NCBI RefSeq assembly: GCF_000383975.1
Contig: NZ_KB913017.1
Location: forward strand, 1,779,105-1,843,104
Source: Natronorubrum tibetense GA33
Lineage (GTDB): Archaea; Halobacteriota; Halobacteria; Halobacteriales; Natrialbaceae
Length of the DNA: 64,000 nucleotides
Direction of reading: 5' to 3'
Shown: positions 17,491-25,502 of the stretch, piece by piece
How the letters are laid out: each line of letters starts with the position of its first letter
How positions within the stretch are numbered: position 1 is the stretch's first letter
Translations under genes and position numbers: made by a program
Notes under the pieces: generated by a model
Told to the model about the DNA's origin: nothing
Databases searched by the model: none
Seen by the model: the letters and a program-made list of their open reading frames with translations, nothing else

Positions 17491-17532
17491 GGAAATTTCG
17501 ACGCCGACGACGGCAAGACGCTCGCGCCGTAG
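17491..17532 (+). repeat. direct repeat, right copy: displaced helicase 3' end
   Basis: It starts right after the TumA stop codon and repeats the helicase 3' end including TAG. Differences from 16663-16704 are five scattered substitutions, all compatible with a related but not identical helicase allele. Confidence 0.8.
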
Positions 17533-17561
17533 CCCACCCTCGAGAACCACTCACACCCGTC

Positions 17562-17909
17562 TCACTCGACCGGTTCGACCGTCACGTCGGCGGCGCCGTT
17601 CGTCACCGTGACGACGTGAGTGCCGTCGGACTTGACCGTCACGTCGTAGCTGTCGCTCTCTTCGACCGATCGCGCGTCGAGGGGACCCTCGCCGACTTCG
17701 GCGAGCTGTACGCTGACTGCGCTTCCCTCACTGACTTCTCGTACGTCGACCGAGACGGTGAGTTCTTCACCTGCCTCGGCGCTGAACTCGGTCGGCTCCT
17801 CGTCTTGGAGGGTGTCGTCGACGTAGCCGCCGTCCATCAGGCCGGTCACTTCGCTGCAGCCTGCCAGTAACACCGCCGTCGGCCCCGCGAGAACTGCCCG
17901 TCGGTACAT
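17562..17909 (-). CDS. small lipoprotein, function unknown
   Basis: A 115-residue protein starting MYRRAVLAGPTAVLLAGCSE at 17909: twin-arginine-like RR, hydrophobic stretch and lipobox LLAGC with Cys18. An in-frame GTG at 17927 would add six residues before this signal and is less likely. The mature part is acidic and beta-rich (ELTVSVDVREVSEGSAVSVQL, THVVTVTNGAADVTVEPVE), suggesting an extracellular beta-sandwich. No partner gene; function unknown. Confidence 0.75.
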   Translation of the reverse strand: MYRRAVLAGPTAVLLAGCSEVTGLMDGGYVDDTLQDEEPTEFSAEAGEELTVSVDVREVSEGSAVSVQLAEVGEGPLDARSVEESDSYDVTVKSDGTHVVTVTNGAADVTVEPVE

Positions 17910-18002
17910 GGCTCGAGCTACCGACACTGTCGAGTAATAGCTCCTGGACGACTCACGGTTCGATTCCGACGATGAGTCTGCGTCGGGTTCTGTCGAGTTC
18001 GA

Positions 18003-18503
18003 TCAGGCCGGCAACGAGACGCGGCTCACCGGCAATTTGTACGTACCGTCCCAGAACTCGAGTTCGCTGACGGTCCACCGGATCGGCTCGAGTTCCCGCT
18101 CGGCGAGGCGTTTCGCGGTCGCGATGTCGCCCCCGCGGGCCAGCGTGACGTGGGGGACGTAATCGGTTCCCTCGAGGCCCTCGACGGTGTCGAAGGCATC
18201 GGTGAGGGTCGCGTGGATCGACTCGAGGCCGGGACTCTCGACGGCGAGATAGACCACGGGTGCGGAGCCGAGCGGCGGATCTTCGAAGCAGTCGATGCCC
18301 GTAATCTGGGCTTCGACGGCGGGAGCGCCCTCGAGGGCGCGGTGGGCGCGGTGTTGTAACTGGGCAACGTGGTCGGCGTCGCCGAGACGTTTGAGCAGAC
18401 AGGAGTGATCCTCGCGGACGCTGTCGAAGCCGACGAGTTCCGGGTAGAGCTCGTTGGCGATGGTCCGGACGCGTCCGGGAACCGGGACGTTGACGCTGTA
18501 CAC
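18003..18503 (-). CDS. 2'-5' RNA ligase superfamily protein
   Basis: A 166-residue protein of the 2H phosphoesterase fold. The second HxT motif is clear (YVPHVTLARGG); the first reads EDHSCLLKRLG, where Cys replaces the usual Thr. Family enzymes ligate or cleave 2',5'-linked RNA or cyclic phosphates. Length is normal. The altered first motif could reduce activity or shift specificity. It neighbours a lipoprotein and a small membrane protein with no shared theme. Confidence 0.82.
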   Translation of the reverse strand: MYSVNVPVPGRVRTIANELYPELVGFDSVREDHSCLLKRLGDADHVAQLQHRAHRALEGAPAVEAQITGIDCFEDPPLGSAPVVYLAVESPGLESIHATLTDAFDTVEGLEGTDYVPHVTLARGGDIATAKRLAERELEPIRWTVSELEFWDGTYKLPVSRVSLPA

Positions 18504-18569
18504 TACGGCAGTCGTAGGGTCGAGTGACCTATCAGTGTGACGCTCCCCGCGGCGTCGGGACCGCCGGTC

Positions 18570-18755
18570 TCAGAGCCGATCGAGCAGCCACAGGACGATC
18601 ACAGCGAGGATTGCCACGATGAGCAGTGGGCGGAGAATCGCGAGGAAGCCGCTGATGATCACGCTCACGACCTCGATGAGCAATAGGACGGCGACCAGAG
18701 CGAGGACGATTTTCAGGAGGGTTTCGACCTCGAGTTTGCCACGAGTTCCGTGCAT
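18570..18755 (-). CDS. small membrane protein, DUF7554-like
   Basis: A 61-residue protein starting MHGTRGKLEVETLLKIVLAL at 18755. After the short basic/acidic start, nearly everything is hydrophobic (two helices, about residues 13-33 and 36-57), ending WLLDRL. Short membrane proteins of this layout are common in haloarchaea. It diverges from the membrane regulator gene with 82 bases between starts. Function unknown. Confidence 0.7.
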   Translation of the reverse strand: MHGTRGKLEVETLLKIVLALVAVLLLIEVVSVIISGFLAILRPLLIVAILAVIVLWLLDRL

Positions 18756-18837
18756 ATACAGTCCGCTACAGAGGAACGTTTCAAAAATACATCGCTGTCG
18801 TCGTCGGAAAGACCTATCTGGACGGCTACGACAGTTC

Positions 18838-19950
18838 ATGGTAATGGATTCGAAGGGGCTTTCGGCCCTGCTCTGGGTGCTCGTGGTCGTCGGGTGTGCG
18901 GTCGCGTTGCTGCCGGTTGCGTCGGTCGGCGCGGTCGCCGACGCTGGAGCCACAGGAGCGACGGTTCAGGACGACGAGGAGCTGGTCGAGCGCGAAGAAC
19001 TGGACGAGGCGGACGCGGTGCACATCGACGTCTCTCTCTCCGAGAACGGTTCGGCGACGTTCGAAGTCGACTATCGGTACCATCTCGAGAACGAGAACAA
19101 CACCGAAGCGGAGTGGGACGACCTCGTCGAGGATATCGAAGCGGATCCGGAGGCGTTCGCCGCCGCGGAGATGGACGACTGGGACGCGATTCGTGCCGAC
19201 GGAGAGAACGCGACCGAACGGGAGATGAATCTCTCGAACGCCACCGTCTCGATCGACGAGAGTCCCGCACCGCGGAGTATCGGTCACGTTCAGTTCACGT
19301 TCGAGTGGTCGTCGTTCGCCAGCGTCGTGATGAACGAGATCACGGCGGGCGACGCGCTCTCGGGCTTTACGCTCGTCGATGACACGACGCTACAGATTAC
19401 CGGTCCCGAGGACTACGTCGTCCACGAGCACGAACCGACGGCCGACAACACGGAGCCGAACGCGGTCTACTGGGACAGTGATGGAACCGAGTTCAACGAC
19501 GAACAGCCGCGCGTCGTCTTCATCGAGAACGGCGATTCGGGCGCGGAGGCGACTGAACCGGAAGAGGGACCGCCGACGACGTGGCTCGCGGTGGCGGCTG
19601 CACTCGGCTTGCTCGCGACCGGTGCGATGATCGGCTGGTGGCTCAGACACGGCCGATCCGACGGACCGGCTCCGGCTAGTGACGACATCGCTCCGTCGGG
19701 AGCCGATACCTCGCCCGCCTCCGGCGACGCGGCGGGACCACCGCCCGAACTTCTCAGCAACGAGGAACGCGTCCTGCGGCTGCTCGAGGAGCGCGGCGGC
19801 CGAATCAAACAGCAGGAAGTAGTCGCCGAACTCGACTGGACCGAGGCCAAGACGAGTCAGGTCGTCGGGAGCCTGCGAGAGGACGACGAGATCGAAGTCT
19901 TCCGGATCGGCCGGGAGAACGTGCTCTCGCTTCCCGAGGACGACGAGTAG
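18838..19950 (+). CDS. membrane-anchored winged-helix regulator with extracellular sensor
   Basis: A 370-residue protein starting MVMDSKGLSALLWVLVVVG (ATG 18844 is an alternative). Order: signal/anchor helix to about residue 30; a 210-residue extracellular beta-rich domain with acidic N-glycosylation-like sites (NGS, NNT, NAT); a membrane helix near residues 247-268 (WLAVAAALGLLATGAMIGWW); an acidic linker; and a C-terminal MarR/TrmB-like winged helix from about 305 (NEERVLRLLEERGGRIKQQE). This layout fits haloarchaeal DUF7345/DUF7343-type proteins. It could signal from the cell surface directly to DNA; ligand unknown. Confidence 0.82.
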   Translation: MVMDSKGLSALLWVLVVVGCAVALLPVASVGAVADAGATGATVQDDEELVEREELDEADAVHIDVSLSENGSATFEVDYRYHLENENNTEAEWDDLVEDIEADPEAFAAAEMDDWDAIRADGENATEREMNLSNATVSIDESPAPRSIGHVQFTFEWSSFASVVMNEITAGDALSGFTLVDDTTLQITGPEDYVVHEHEPTADNTEPNAVYWDSDGTEFNDEQPRVVFIENGDSGAEATEPEEGPPTTWLAVAAALGLLATGAMIGWWLRHGRSDGPAPASDDIAPSGADTSPASGDAAGPPPELLSNEERVLRLLEERGGRIKQQEVVAELDWTEAKTSQVVGSLREDDEIEVFRIGRENVLSLPEDDE

Positions 19951-20205
19951 CCGCCGGTGGGTGCGTCGCCGTCGTCTCCTATTTCCGTCGCTGATCGGTG
20001 CGTCGGCCGTCATCTCCGTTTTCCGTCGCACTCGTTGCAGCCCTTCGGCATCGTCTTCGTGGCCGCATCATCGTCCGTTGCACCCGTTTCGAAGCCATTC
20101 ATTTCTTGTGTGTTGCTAGTACTGGATGACCGTTCTGACGGGTTGAATGCCGCAATACTTGCTATTCAGCAGGATTTAATACCGGTGGCGCTCTTAGAGC
20201 CACCA
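19951..20205. promoter_or_regulatory. promoter region of the arginine-rich short ORF
   Basis: TTTAAT at 20175-20180 (inside GGATTTAATACC) lies about 29 bases before the ATG at 20206, the spacing of haloarchaeal leaderless promoters. Between them GGTGGC 20184-20189 and GCCACC 20199-20204 form an inverted repeat that could be an operator. The rest of the interval holds no gene I can support. Confidence 0.5.
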
Positions 20206-20298
20206 ATGAGTCCCGTCGTCGGTACCACGCTCGCCGCGTTCGGTACCGACGGGACCGTCTCCCCGCGGCGACCGCGACGGCGGCGGCCGGGCCTTTGA
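20206..20298 (+). CDS. short arginine-rich ORF, candidate leader peptide before argG
   Basis: A 30-codon ORF, MSPVVGTTLAAFGTDGTVSP followed by RRPRRRRPGL and TGA. Six of the eight codons at 20266-20289 specify arginine (CGG CGA, CGA CGG CGG CGG). It lies 155 bases upstream of argG and the whole arginine cluster. GTCCCGTCG 20210-20218 pairs perfectly with CGACGGGAC 20247-20255 ahead of the arginine run, and CGGGC/GCCCG (20288-20303) forms a hairpin across the stop codon. This is the layout of a leader peptide in bacterial attenuation; no such mechanism is established in archaea. argG also has its own TATA-like element, so it could be an independent small protein. Confidence 0.45.
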   Translation: MSPVVGTTLAAFGTDGTVSPRRPRRRRPGL

Positions 20299-20453
20299 GC
20301 CCGACTACTACTTTACCCCTCGACCCCCGTCCGTGTCAACGTTTCACCGATCCCGAAACTCCACAATTCTCGGTTAGCAGGTGCTCTACCGTTAATTTAC
20401 GCGCACAAAATCAATGTACTTAAGTCGCTCCTGCCGTTTTCCTCGAGTACGAT
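20299..20453 (+). promoter_or_regulatory. argG upstream region
   Basis: GTACTTAAGTC at 20417-20427 could be a TATA box about 30 bases before the argG ATG, giving a short leader. A second AT-rich block (GTTAATTTACG) is at 20391-20401. A transcript from the upstream short ORF could also read into argG. Confidence 0.45.
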
Positions 20454-21695
20454 ATGACACGCGTTGCACTCGCATTCTCGGGTGGGCTGGACACGACCGT
20501 CTGTGTCCCGCTGCTCGAGGAAGAATACGGATACGACGACGTCATCGGCGTCACGGTCGACGTCGGTCAGCCGGCTTCCGAATTCGAGGAAGCTGAAGAA
20601 ACTGCAGAAGCGCTCGGTCTCGAGCACTACGTCGTCGACGCAAAGGAGGAATTTGCACAACTCTGTCTCGACAGCGTCCGCGCGAACGCGACGTACCAGG
20701 GCTATCCGCTCGGTACCGCACTCGCTCGTCCCGTGATCGCTGAGGCGATCCTCGAGGTCGCGGAGGAACAGGGCTGTACCGGCATCGCCCACGGCTGTAC
20801 GGGTAAGGGGAACGACCAGCTCCGTTTCGAAGCCGTCTGGCGCGACTCGGATCTCGAGGTCATCGCCCCCGTGCGCGAACTCGGGCTCACCCGCGAGTGG
20901 GAAAACGAGTACGCCGCGGAGAAGGACCTGCCCGTCGAGGGCGGCGGCGGCGGGAAATGGTCGGTCGACACCAACCTCTGGAGTCGCTCCGTCGAGGGCT
21001 CCGAACTCGAGGATCCGAACTACGTCCCCGGCGAGGAGATCTACAACTGGACGCAGGCCCCAACCGGCGAGACCCAGGAGATCGAGATCTCCTTCGAGAA
21101 GGGTTATCCCGTCGCCGTCGACGGCGTCGAGTACGACCCGATCGAGCTTATCGAGCACTTAAACGGCGTGGCGGGCGCGTACGGCGTCGGCCGCACCGAC
21201 TCGATGGAAGATCGCATGCTCGGCCTGAAGGTTCGCGAGAACTACGAGCACCCGGCCGCGACGACGCTGCTCAACGCCCACGAAGCGCTCGAGGGCCTCG
21301 TCCTCACCCAGGAGGAACGCGAGTTCAAGCAGCTGATCGACCAGCGCTGGTCGAAGAAGGGCTACGAGGGCCTGATCGACGCGCCGCTCGTGAAGGCACT
21401 CGAGGCCTTCATCGACGAGACCCAACAGCGCGTCACCGGAACAGTCACGATCCGCTTCGAGGGCGGCCAGGCCCGCGCAGTGGGTCGCGACAGCAAGTAC
21501 GCCGCCTACTCTGCCGAGCACGCCTCCTTCGACACCGAGACGGTCGGCAAGATCGATCAGGAGGACGCCACGGGCGTCGCGAAGTACCACGGCTTCCAGC
21601 GCCGTCTCGCAAACTCGGTGACGGACGCCGAGGACGCTGAAGACGAGGGAGTCGAACTCGCGACCGACGGCAGCGGAGCTGACGAGGACGAATAA
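20454..21695 (+). CDS. argG: argininosuccinate synthase
   Basis: A 413-residue enzyme that joins citrulline and aspartate using ATP, the penultimate arginine step. The N-terminal ATP pyrophosphatase loop is VALAFSGGLDTTVC; GCTGKGNDQLRFE and the EGGGGGKWSVDTNLW segment are family landmarks, and length is normal. The last 25 residues are a variable acidic tail (EGVELATDGSGADEDE). argH starts two bases after the stop. It heads the cluster argG-argH-lysW-argX-argC-argB-argD-argE-argF. Confidence 0.97.
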   Translation: MTRVALAFSGGLDTTVCVPLLEEEYGYDDVIGVTVDVGQPASEFEEAEETAEALGLEHYVVDAKEEFAQLCLDSVRANATYQGYPLGTALARPVIAEAILEVAEEQGCTGIAHGCTGKGNDQLRFEAVWRDSDLEVIAPVRELGLTREWENEYAAEKDLPVEGGGGGKWSVDTNLWSRSVEGSELEDPNYVPGEEIYNWTQAPTGETQEIEISFEKGYPVAVDGVEYDPIELIEHLNGVAGAYGVGRTDSMEDRMLGLKVRENYEHPAATTLLNAHEALEGLVLTQEEREFKQLIDQRWSKKGYEGLIDAPLVKALEAFIDETQQRVTGTVTIRFEGGQARAVGRDSKYAAYSAEHASFDTETVGKIDQEDATGVAKYHGFQRRLANSVTDAEDAEDEGVELATDGSGADEDE

Positions 21696-21697
21696 CC

Positions 21698-23194
21698 ATG
21701 ACCGAGGAGAGTGCTTCCGACGGCGGCGACGTGCCCGAACTCGCAACCGACGGCAGCGGCGAGGGCGTCGTCCGGCGGGACCGCTTCAGCGGCGGCCCCG
21801 CCCGGAGCTTCCTCTCCTCGCTCGAGGCCGATCGGCGGATCTTCGAGGCCGATCTCGAGGTCGACCGCGCACACGTCCTGATGCTCGCCGAGCAGGGGAT
21901 CATCGAGGACGACGTCGCGGGCGACATTCTGACGGCGATCGACGCCATCGAGGTCGACGGCCACGGCTCCTTGCCCGACGGCGAGGACGTCCACGAGGCC
22001 ATCGAGACGGCGGTCATCCAACGCATCGGCGAGGAGGGCGGCAAGATGCACACCGCGCGCTCGCGTAACGACGAGGTCGCGGCCTGCATTCGCTACCGCC
22101 TGCGCGAGGACGTTCTCGAGGCCCTCGAGACGACGCTCGCGCTGCGCGAGGCGCTGGTGGGGGTCGCCGAGGCGAACGCGGAGACGATCATGCCCGGCTA
22201 CACCCACCTCCAGCCCGCCCAGCCGATCACCGTCGGCCACTGGGCGTGCTCCTACGAGGGAGCCGTCCGCCGCGATACGGAACGCCTGTTCGAGGCCTAT
22301 CAACGGATCAACCAGTCGCCGCTGGGTGGCGCCGCGTTCGCCGGCACGACGTTTGATATCGACCGCGAGCGCACGGCCGAACTGCTCGGCTTCGAAGGTG
22401 TGGTGGAGAACTCGATGGACGCCTCCTCGAGCCGGGACTTCTTGCTCGAGACGACGCAGGTGCTGTCGACGCACGCGACGACGCTGTCGGGGCTCGCGGA
22501 AGATCTGATCATCTTCGCGAACCGCGGCTTCGTCGATCTCGCGGACGACTACTCCTCGACGTCGTCGATCATGCCCCAAAAGAAGAATCCCGACACGCTC
22601 GAACTCGTTCGCGCGGTCGCGGGCGACGCTGCAGGGTCGGTCCAGGGGCTGACGACGACGCTCAAGGGACTGCCCCGCGCGTACAACCGCGACCTTCAGC
22701 GGGCGACGACTCACGCCTGGGAGACCGTCGACGCCGTGACGGACGCGAGCGAGGTCGCAGCGGGGGCCGTCGCGACGGCCGACTGGAACGAGGAGGCGCT
22801 GGCGGCGGAAGCCGACGCGGGCTTCTCGACGGCGACCGGCGTCGCGGACCTGCTCGCGGCGAACGGACTGCCGTTCCGGACGGCCCACGAGATGGTTGCC
22901 CACGCTGCGGAACACGGTGGTGACTACGACGCGATCGAGTCGGCTGCCCAGGAGGTACTGGGCGAACCGCTCGAGTCGTTCGTCGACCCCACGGCCGTCG
23001 AGGCCGCGCTCGACCCCGTCGAAAGCGTCGCGAGTCGCGACTCGCAGGGTGGGCCCGCCCCCGAGGCGGTTGCGGACCAACTCGAGGCGGCCCGCGAGGC
23101 GCTGTCGGCCGACGAGGAGACGCTCGCGAAGATGGACGACGCGCTCGAGGTGGCCCACGAGGTGCTCCGCGAGGAGGTGAACGGCTATGTCTGA
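21698..23194 (+). CDS. argH: argininosuccinate lyase
   Basis: A 498-residue fumarase-superfamily enzyme that splits argininosuccinate into arginine and fumarate. The signature SSIMPQKKNPD sits near residue 290; HTARSRNDEVA and GYTHLQPAQP are the substrate-binding stretches. The N-terminal 30 residues are an acidic extension (ELATDGSGEGV) that repeats a motif from the ArgG tail. It directly follows argG, so the last two arginine steps are made together. An ATG inside its last codons opens a 23-codon frame (23187-23258), likely chance. Confidence 0.97.
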   Translation: MTEESASDGGDVPELATDGSGEGVVRRDRFSGGPARSFLSSLEADRRIFEADLEVDRAHVLMLAEQGIIEDDVAGDILTAIDAIEVDGHGSLPDGEDVHEAIETAVIQRIGEEGGKMHTARSRNDEVAACIRYRLREDVLEALETTLALREALVGVAEANAETIMPGYTHLQPAQPITVGHWACSYEGAVRRDTERLFEAYQRINQSPLGGAAFAGTTFDIDRERTAELLGFEGVVENSMDASSSRDFLLETTQVLSTHATTLSGLAEDLIIFANRGFVDLADDYSSTSSIMPQKKNPDTLELVRAVAGDAAGSVQGLTTTLKGLPRAYNRDLQRATTHAWETVDAVTDASEVAAGAVATADWNEEALAAEADAGFSTATGVADLLAANGLPFRTAHEMVAHAAEHGGDYDAIESAAQEVLGEPLESFVDPTAVEAALDPVESVASRDSQGGPAPEAVADQLEAAREALSADEETLAKMDDALEVAHEVLREEVNGYV

Positions 23195-23380
23195 GGCAGA
23201 ATACCCGCGGCCGGCACCGCGACCGTCCCCGCGAGGGGACAATACACCGACTACATGATATGTCAGACAAAATTTGCCGTGAATTCGCCTTTTCATCCGC
23301 TTAGCGGACAGTCTGTGTAGTGTAATTCTGCTGTTAAGTTCGAAGGCTTTAAGGGTCATCGGCTCTCAGTTGCAGGTACA
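23195..23380 (+). promoter_or_regulatory. internal promoter region before lysW
   Basis: A 186-base gap inside the cluster. GGCTTTAAGGG at 23345-23355 is TATA-like and about 30 bases before the lysW ATG, so lysW-argF probably has its own start. The sequence around 23290-23340 is distinctly AT-richer than the genes. Confidence 0.45.
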
Positions 23381-23545
23381 ATGACCGAATGCGTCGAGTG
23401 TGGGGCTGAGGTGTCCCTGCATGACGATCTGGAAGTTGGAGAGATCGTTGACTGTACGACCTGTGGAGCAGAGCTAGAAGTCGTTGACACCGAGCCGCCA
23501 GTCCTCGAGCGAGCCCCGGAGCTCGAAGAGGACTGGGGTGAGTGA
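23381..23545 (+). CDS. lysW: LysW/ArgW amino-group carrier protein
   Basis: A 54-residue acidic protein. It has a zinc ribbon formed by two CxxC pairs (ECVECG and DCTTCG) and the conserved carrier C-terminus EDWGE, whose terminal glutamate gamma-carboxyl holds the amino group of the pathway intermediate. In archaea the carrier replaces N-acetylation during synthesis of ornithine (or lysine). It overlaps argX by four bases (GTGA). Position with argX, argC, argB, argD, argE and argF shows arginine use; a dual lysine role cannot be excluded. Confidence 0.92.
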   Translation: MTECVECGAEVSLHDDLEVGEIVDCTTCGAELEVVDTEPPVLERAPELEEDWGE

Positions 23546-24426
23546 CCTTGCAAATAGGAATACTCTACTCCAGAATCCGCAAAGACGAGAAGCTCCTCCT
23601 CAACGAGCTACGCGAGCGCGATCACGAGATCGTGAAGATCGACGTTCGCAAACAGACGTTCGATATTAGCGAGGCTCCCGAGGCGTTCGCGGACCTCGAT
23701 ATCGTCGTCGATCGCTGTCTCGCCACGAGTCGGAGCCTGTACGCCACGCAGTTCTTCGAGGCCTACGGCATCCCCGTCGTCAACAGCCACGAGACCGCCG
23801 ACATCTGTGCGGACAAAGTGAAGAACAGCTTAGCGCTCGAGCAGGCGGGCGTTCCCACGCCCGCGACGAAGGTCGCCTTTACGAAGGAGACCGCGATGGA
23901 GGCTATCGAGGACTTCGGCTATCCGTGCGTCCTCAAACCCGTCGTCGGCTCGTGGGGCCGCCTGATGGCCAAGATCGACTCGCCCGACGCTGCAGAGGCG
24001 ATTCTCGAGCACAAGGCGACGCTGGGCCACTATGAGCACAAGGTGTTCTACGTCCAGGAGTTCGTCGACAAACCCGGCCGCGACATTCGCGTACTCGCAA
24101 CCGACGGCGAACCGATCGCCGGCATGGTCCGCTCCTCGGACCACTGGATCACGAACGCCGCCAAGGGGGCCGAAACGAACGTCTTCGAGCCCGACGAGGA
24201 AGCGAAAGAACTCGTGAAGAAGGCCAGCGACGCCGTCGGCGGCGGGCTGCTCGGTATCGACCTCATGGAGACTGACGACGGCTATACCGTCCACGAGGTC
24301 AACCACACTGTCGAGTTCAAAGCACTCGACGGCGCGGTCGACACCGATATCGCCGGCACCGTCGTCGACTGGCTCGAGGAGAAAGCTGCGGCCGAAGCCG
24401 GCGAGGAACTCGAGGTGACCGTCTGA
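23542..24426 (+). CDS. argX: LysW-glutamate ligase, ATP-grasp (ArgX/LysX)
   Basis: A 294-residue ATP-grasp ligase starting at GTG 23542, which overlaps the lysW stop. GILYSRIRKDEKLLLNELRE opens the fold; YPCVLKPVVGSWGRLM is the ATP-binding lysine segment; VHEVNHTVEFK carries the metal-binding Glu/Asn. It attaches glutamate to the C-terminal glutamate of LysW, starting arginine synthesis on the carrier. Known homologues differ in preference for glutamate or alpha-aminoadipate; the surrounding arginine genes favour glutamate. Confidence 0.93.
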   Translation: MTLQIGILYSRIRKDEKLLLNELRERDHEIVKIDVRKQTFDISEAPEAFADLDIVVDRCLATSRSLYATQFFEAYGIPVVNSHETADICADKVKNSLALEQAGVPTPATKVAFTKETAMEAIEDFGYPCVLKPVVGSWGRLMAKIDSPDAAEAILEHKATLGHYEHKVFYVQEFVDKPGRDIRVLATDGEPIAGMVRSSDHWITNAAKGAETNVFEPDEEAKELVKKASDAVGGGLLGIDLMETDDGYTVHEVNHTVEFKALDGAVDTDIAGTVVDWLEEKAAAEAGEELEVTV

Positions 24427-25502
24427 TGGCGGTCGGCACCGAGACCGGTGCAGCGGCAGACGCCGAGACGGTCACCGCGAGCGTCATCGGCGGTAGCGGG
24501 TTCACGGGCGGCGAACTCCTGCGACTGCTCGCCGGCCACCCGAATTTCGCGATCACGGAGGTCACCAGCCGCTCGAAGGCCGGCAAGAGCGTCGGCTCCG
24601 TCCACCCGCCGCTGCGGGGGACTGACCTGCGCTTTACCGAACCCAAGGATCTCGAGTCCGTCGACGTCCTGTTCGCCGCGACGCCACACGGCGTCTCGAT
24701 GGGACAGATCGACGAGTTCTTCGAGATCGCCGACACCGTCGTCGACCTCTCGGCGGACTTCCGCCTGAACAGCGAGGAGCAGTACGACGAGTGGTACGAC
24801 GGCCACGACGCGCCCGAGTACCTCGAAAAGGCCGAGTACGCCCTGCCCGAGATCAACCGCGAGAACCTCTCCGGTGCGGGCCTGATCGCCGGTGGCGGCT
24901 GTAACGCCACCGCGACGATTCTGGGACTGTACCCGCTGTTCGAGCACGGTATTCTCGAGGGAGGGGAACAGGTCGTCGTCGATGTCAAAGTCGGCTCCTC
25001 GGAGGGAGGTGCCGGCGGCGGCGAGGCCTCGAGCCACCCCGAGCGCTCGGGCGTCGTCCGTCCGTACGCGCCGACGGGCCACCGCCACGAGGCCGAGATC
25101 GAGCAGTTCCTCGGCACGAGCGTCGCGTTCACCTGCCACGCCGTAGATATGATTCGCGGCGCCAGCGCGACGAACCACGTCTTCCCGTCGGGACCGGTCT
25201 CGAAGGGCGACCTCTGGAAGGCCTACCGCGGCTGTTACGAGGACGAGCCGTTCGTCCGCATGGCCGCCGGCGGCTCCGGGGTCTACCGCTACCCCGAACC
25301 GAAGGCCGTTGCGGGGACGAACCTCGCAGAGGTCGGCTTCGAACTCGACCCTTCGAACAAGCGCATCGTCGTCTTCTCGGCCATCGACAACATGATGAAA
25401 GGCTCCGCGGGACAGGCGGTTCACGCCGCCAACATCGCGCTGGGGCTCGAGGAGACGGCCGGACTCGAGTTTACGGGACTCCACCCCGTGGGGGCGCCCT
25501 AA
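24426..25502 (+). CDS. argC: LysW-gamma-glutamyl-phosphate reductase (ArgC/LysY)
   Basis: A 358-residue NADPH-dependent reductase. SVIGGSGFTGGELLRLLAGH is the nucleotide-binding loop, the catalytic cysteine is in IAGGGCNATATILG, and the catalytic histidine lies in the region of GHRHEAEIEQ. It reduces the carrier-bound acyl phosphate to the semialdehyde. The ATG overlaps the argX stop by one base. The first 18 residues are an acidic extension typical of haloarchaeal proteins. Confidence 0.95.
   Translation: MAVGTETGAAADAETVTASVIGGSGFTGGELLRLLAGHPNFAITEVTSRSKAGKSVGSVHPPLRGTDLRFTEPKDLESVDVLFAATPHGVSMGQIDEFFEIADTVVDLSADFRLNSEEQYDEWYDGHDAPEYLEKAEYALPEINRENLSGAGLIAGGGCNATATILGLYPLFEHGILEGGEQVVVDVKVGSSEGGAGGGEASSHPERSGVVRPYAPTGHRHEAEIEQFLGTSVAFTCHAVDMIRGASATNHVFPSGPVSKGDLWKAYRGCYEDEPFVRMAAGGSGVYRYPEPKAVAGTNLAEVGFELDPSNKRIVVFSAIDNMMKGSAGQAVHAANIALGLEETAGLEFTGLHPVGAP

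Noticed and set aside
23187-23258. 23-codon frame overlapping the argH stop, Pro/Arg-rich
   Set aside because: Too short, no own promoter at the right distance; arginine content modest compared with the ORF before argG.
21557-23359. 600-codon frame antisense to argH
   Set aside because: A GC-rich codon shadow: long antisense frames are expected opposite acidic haloarchaeal genes; argH motifs are on the other strand.
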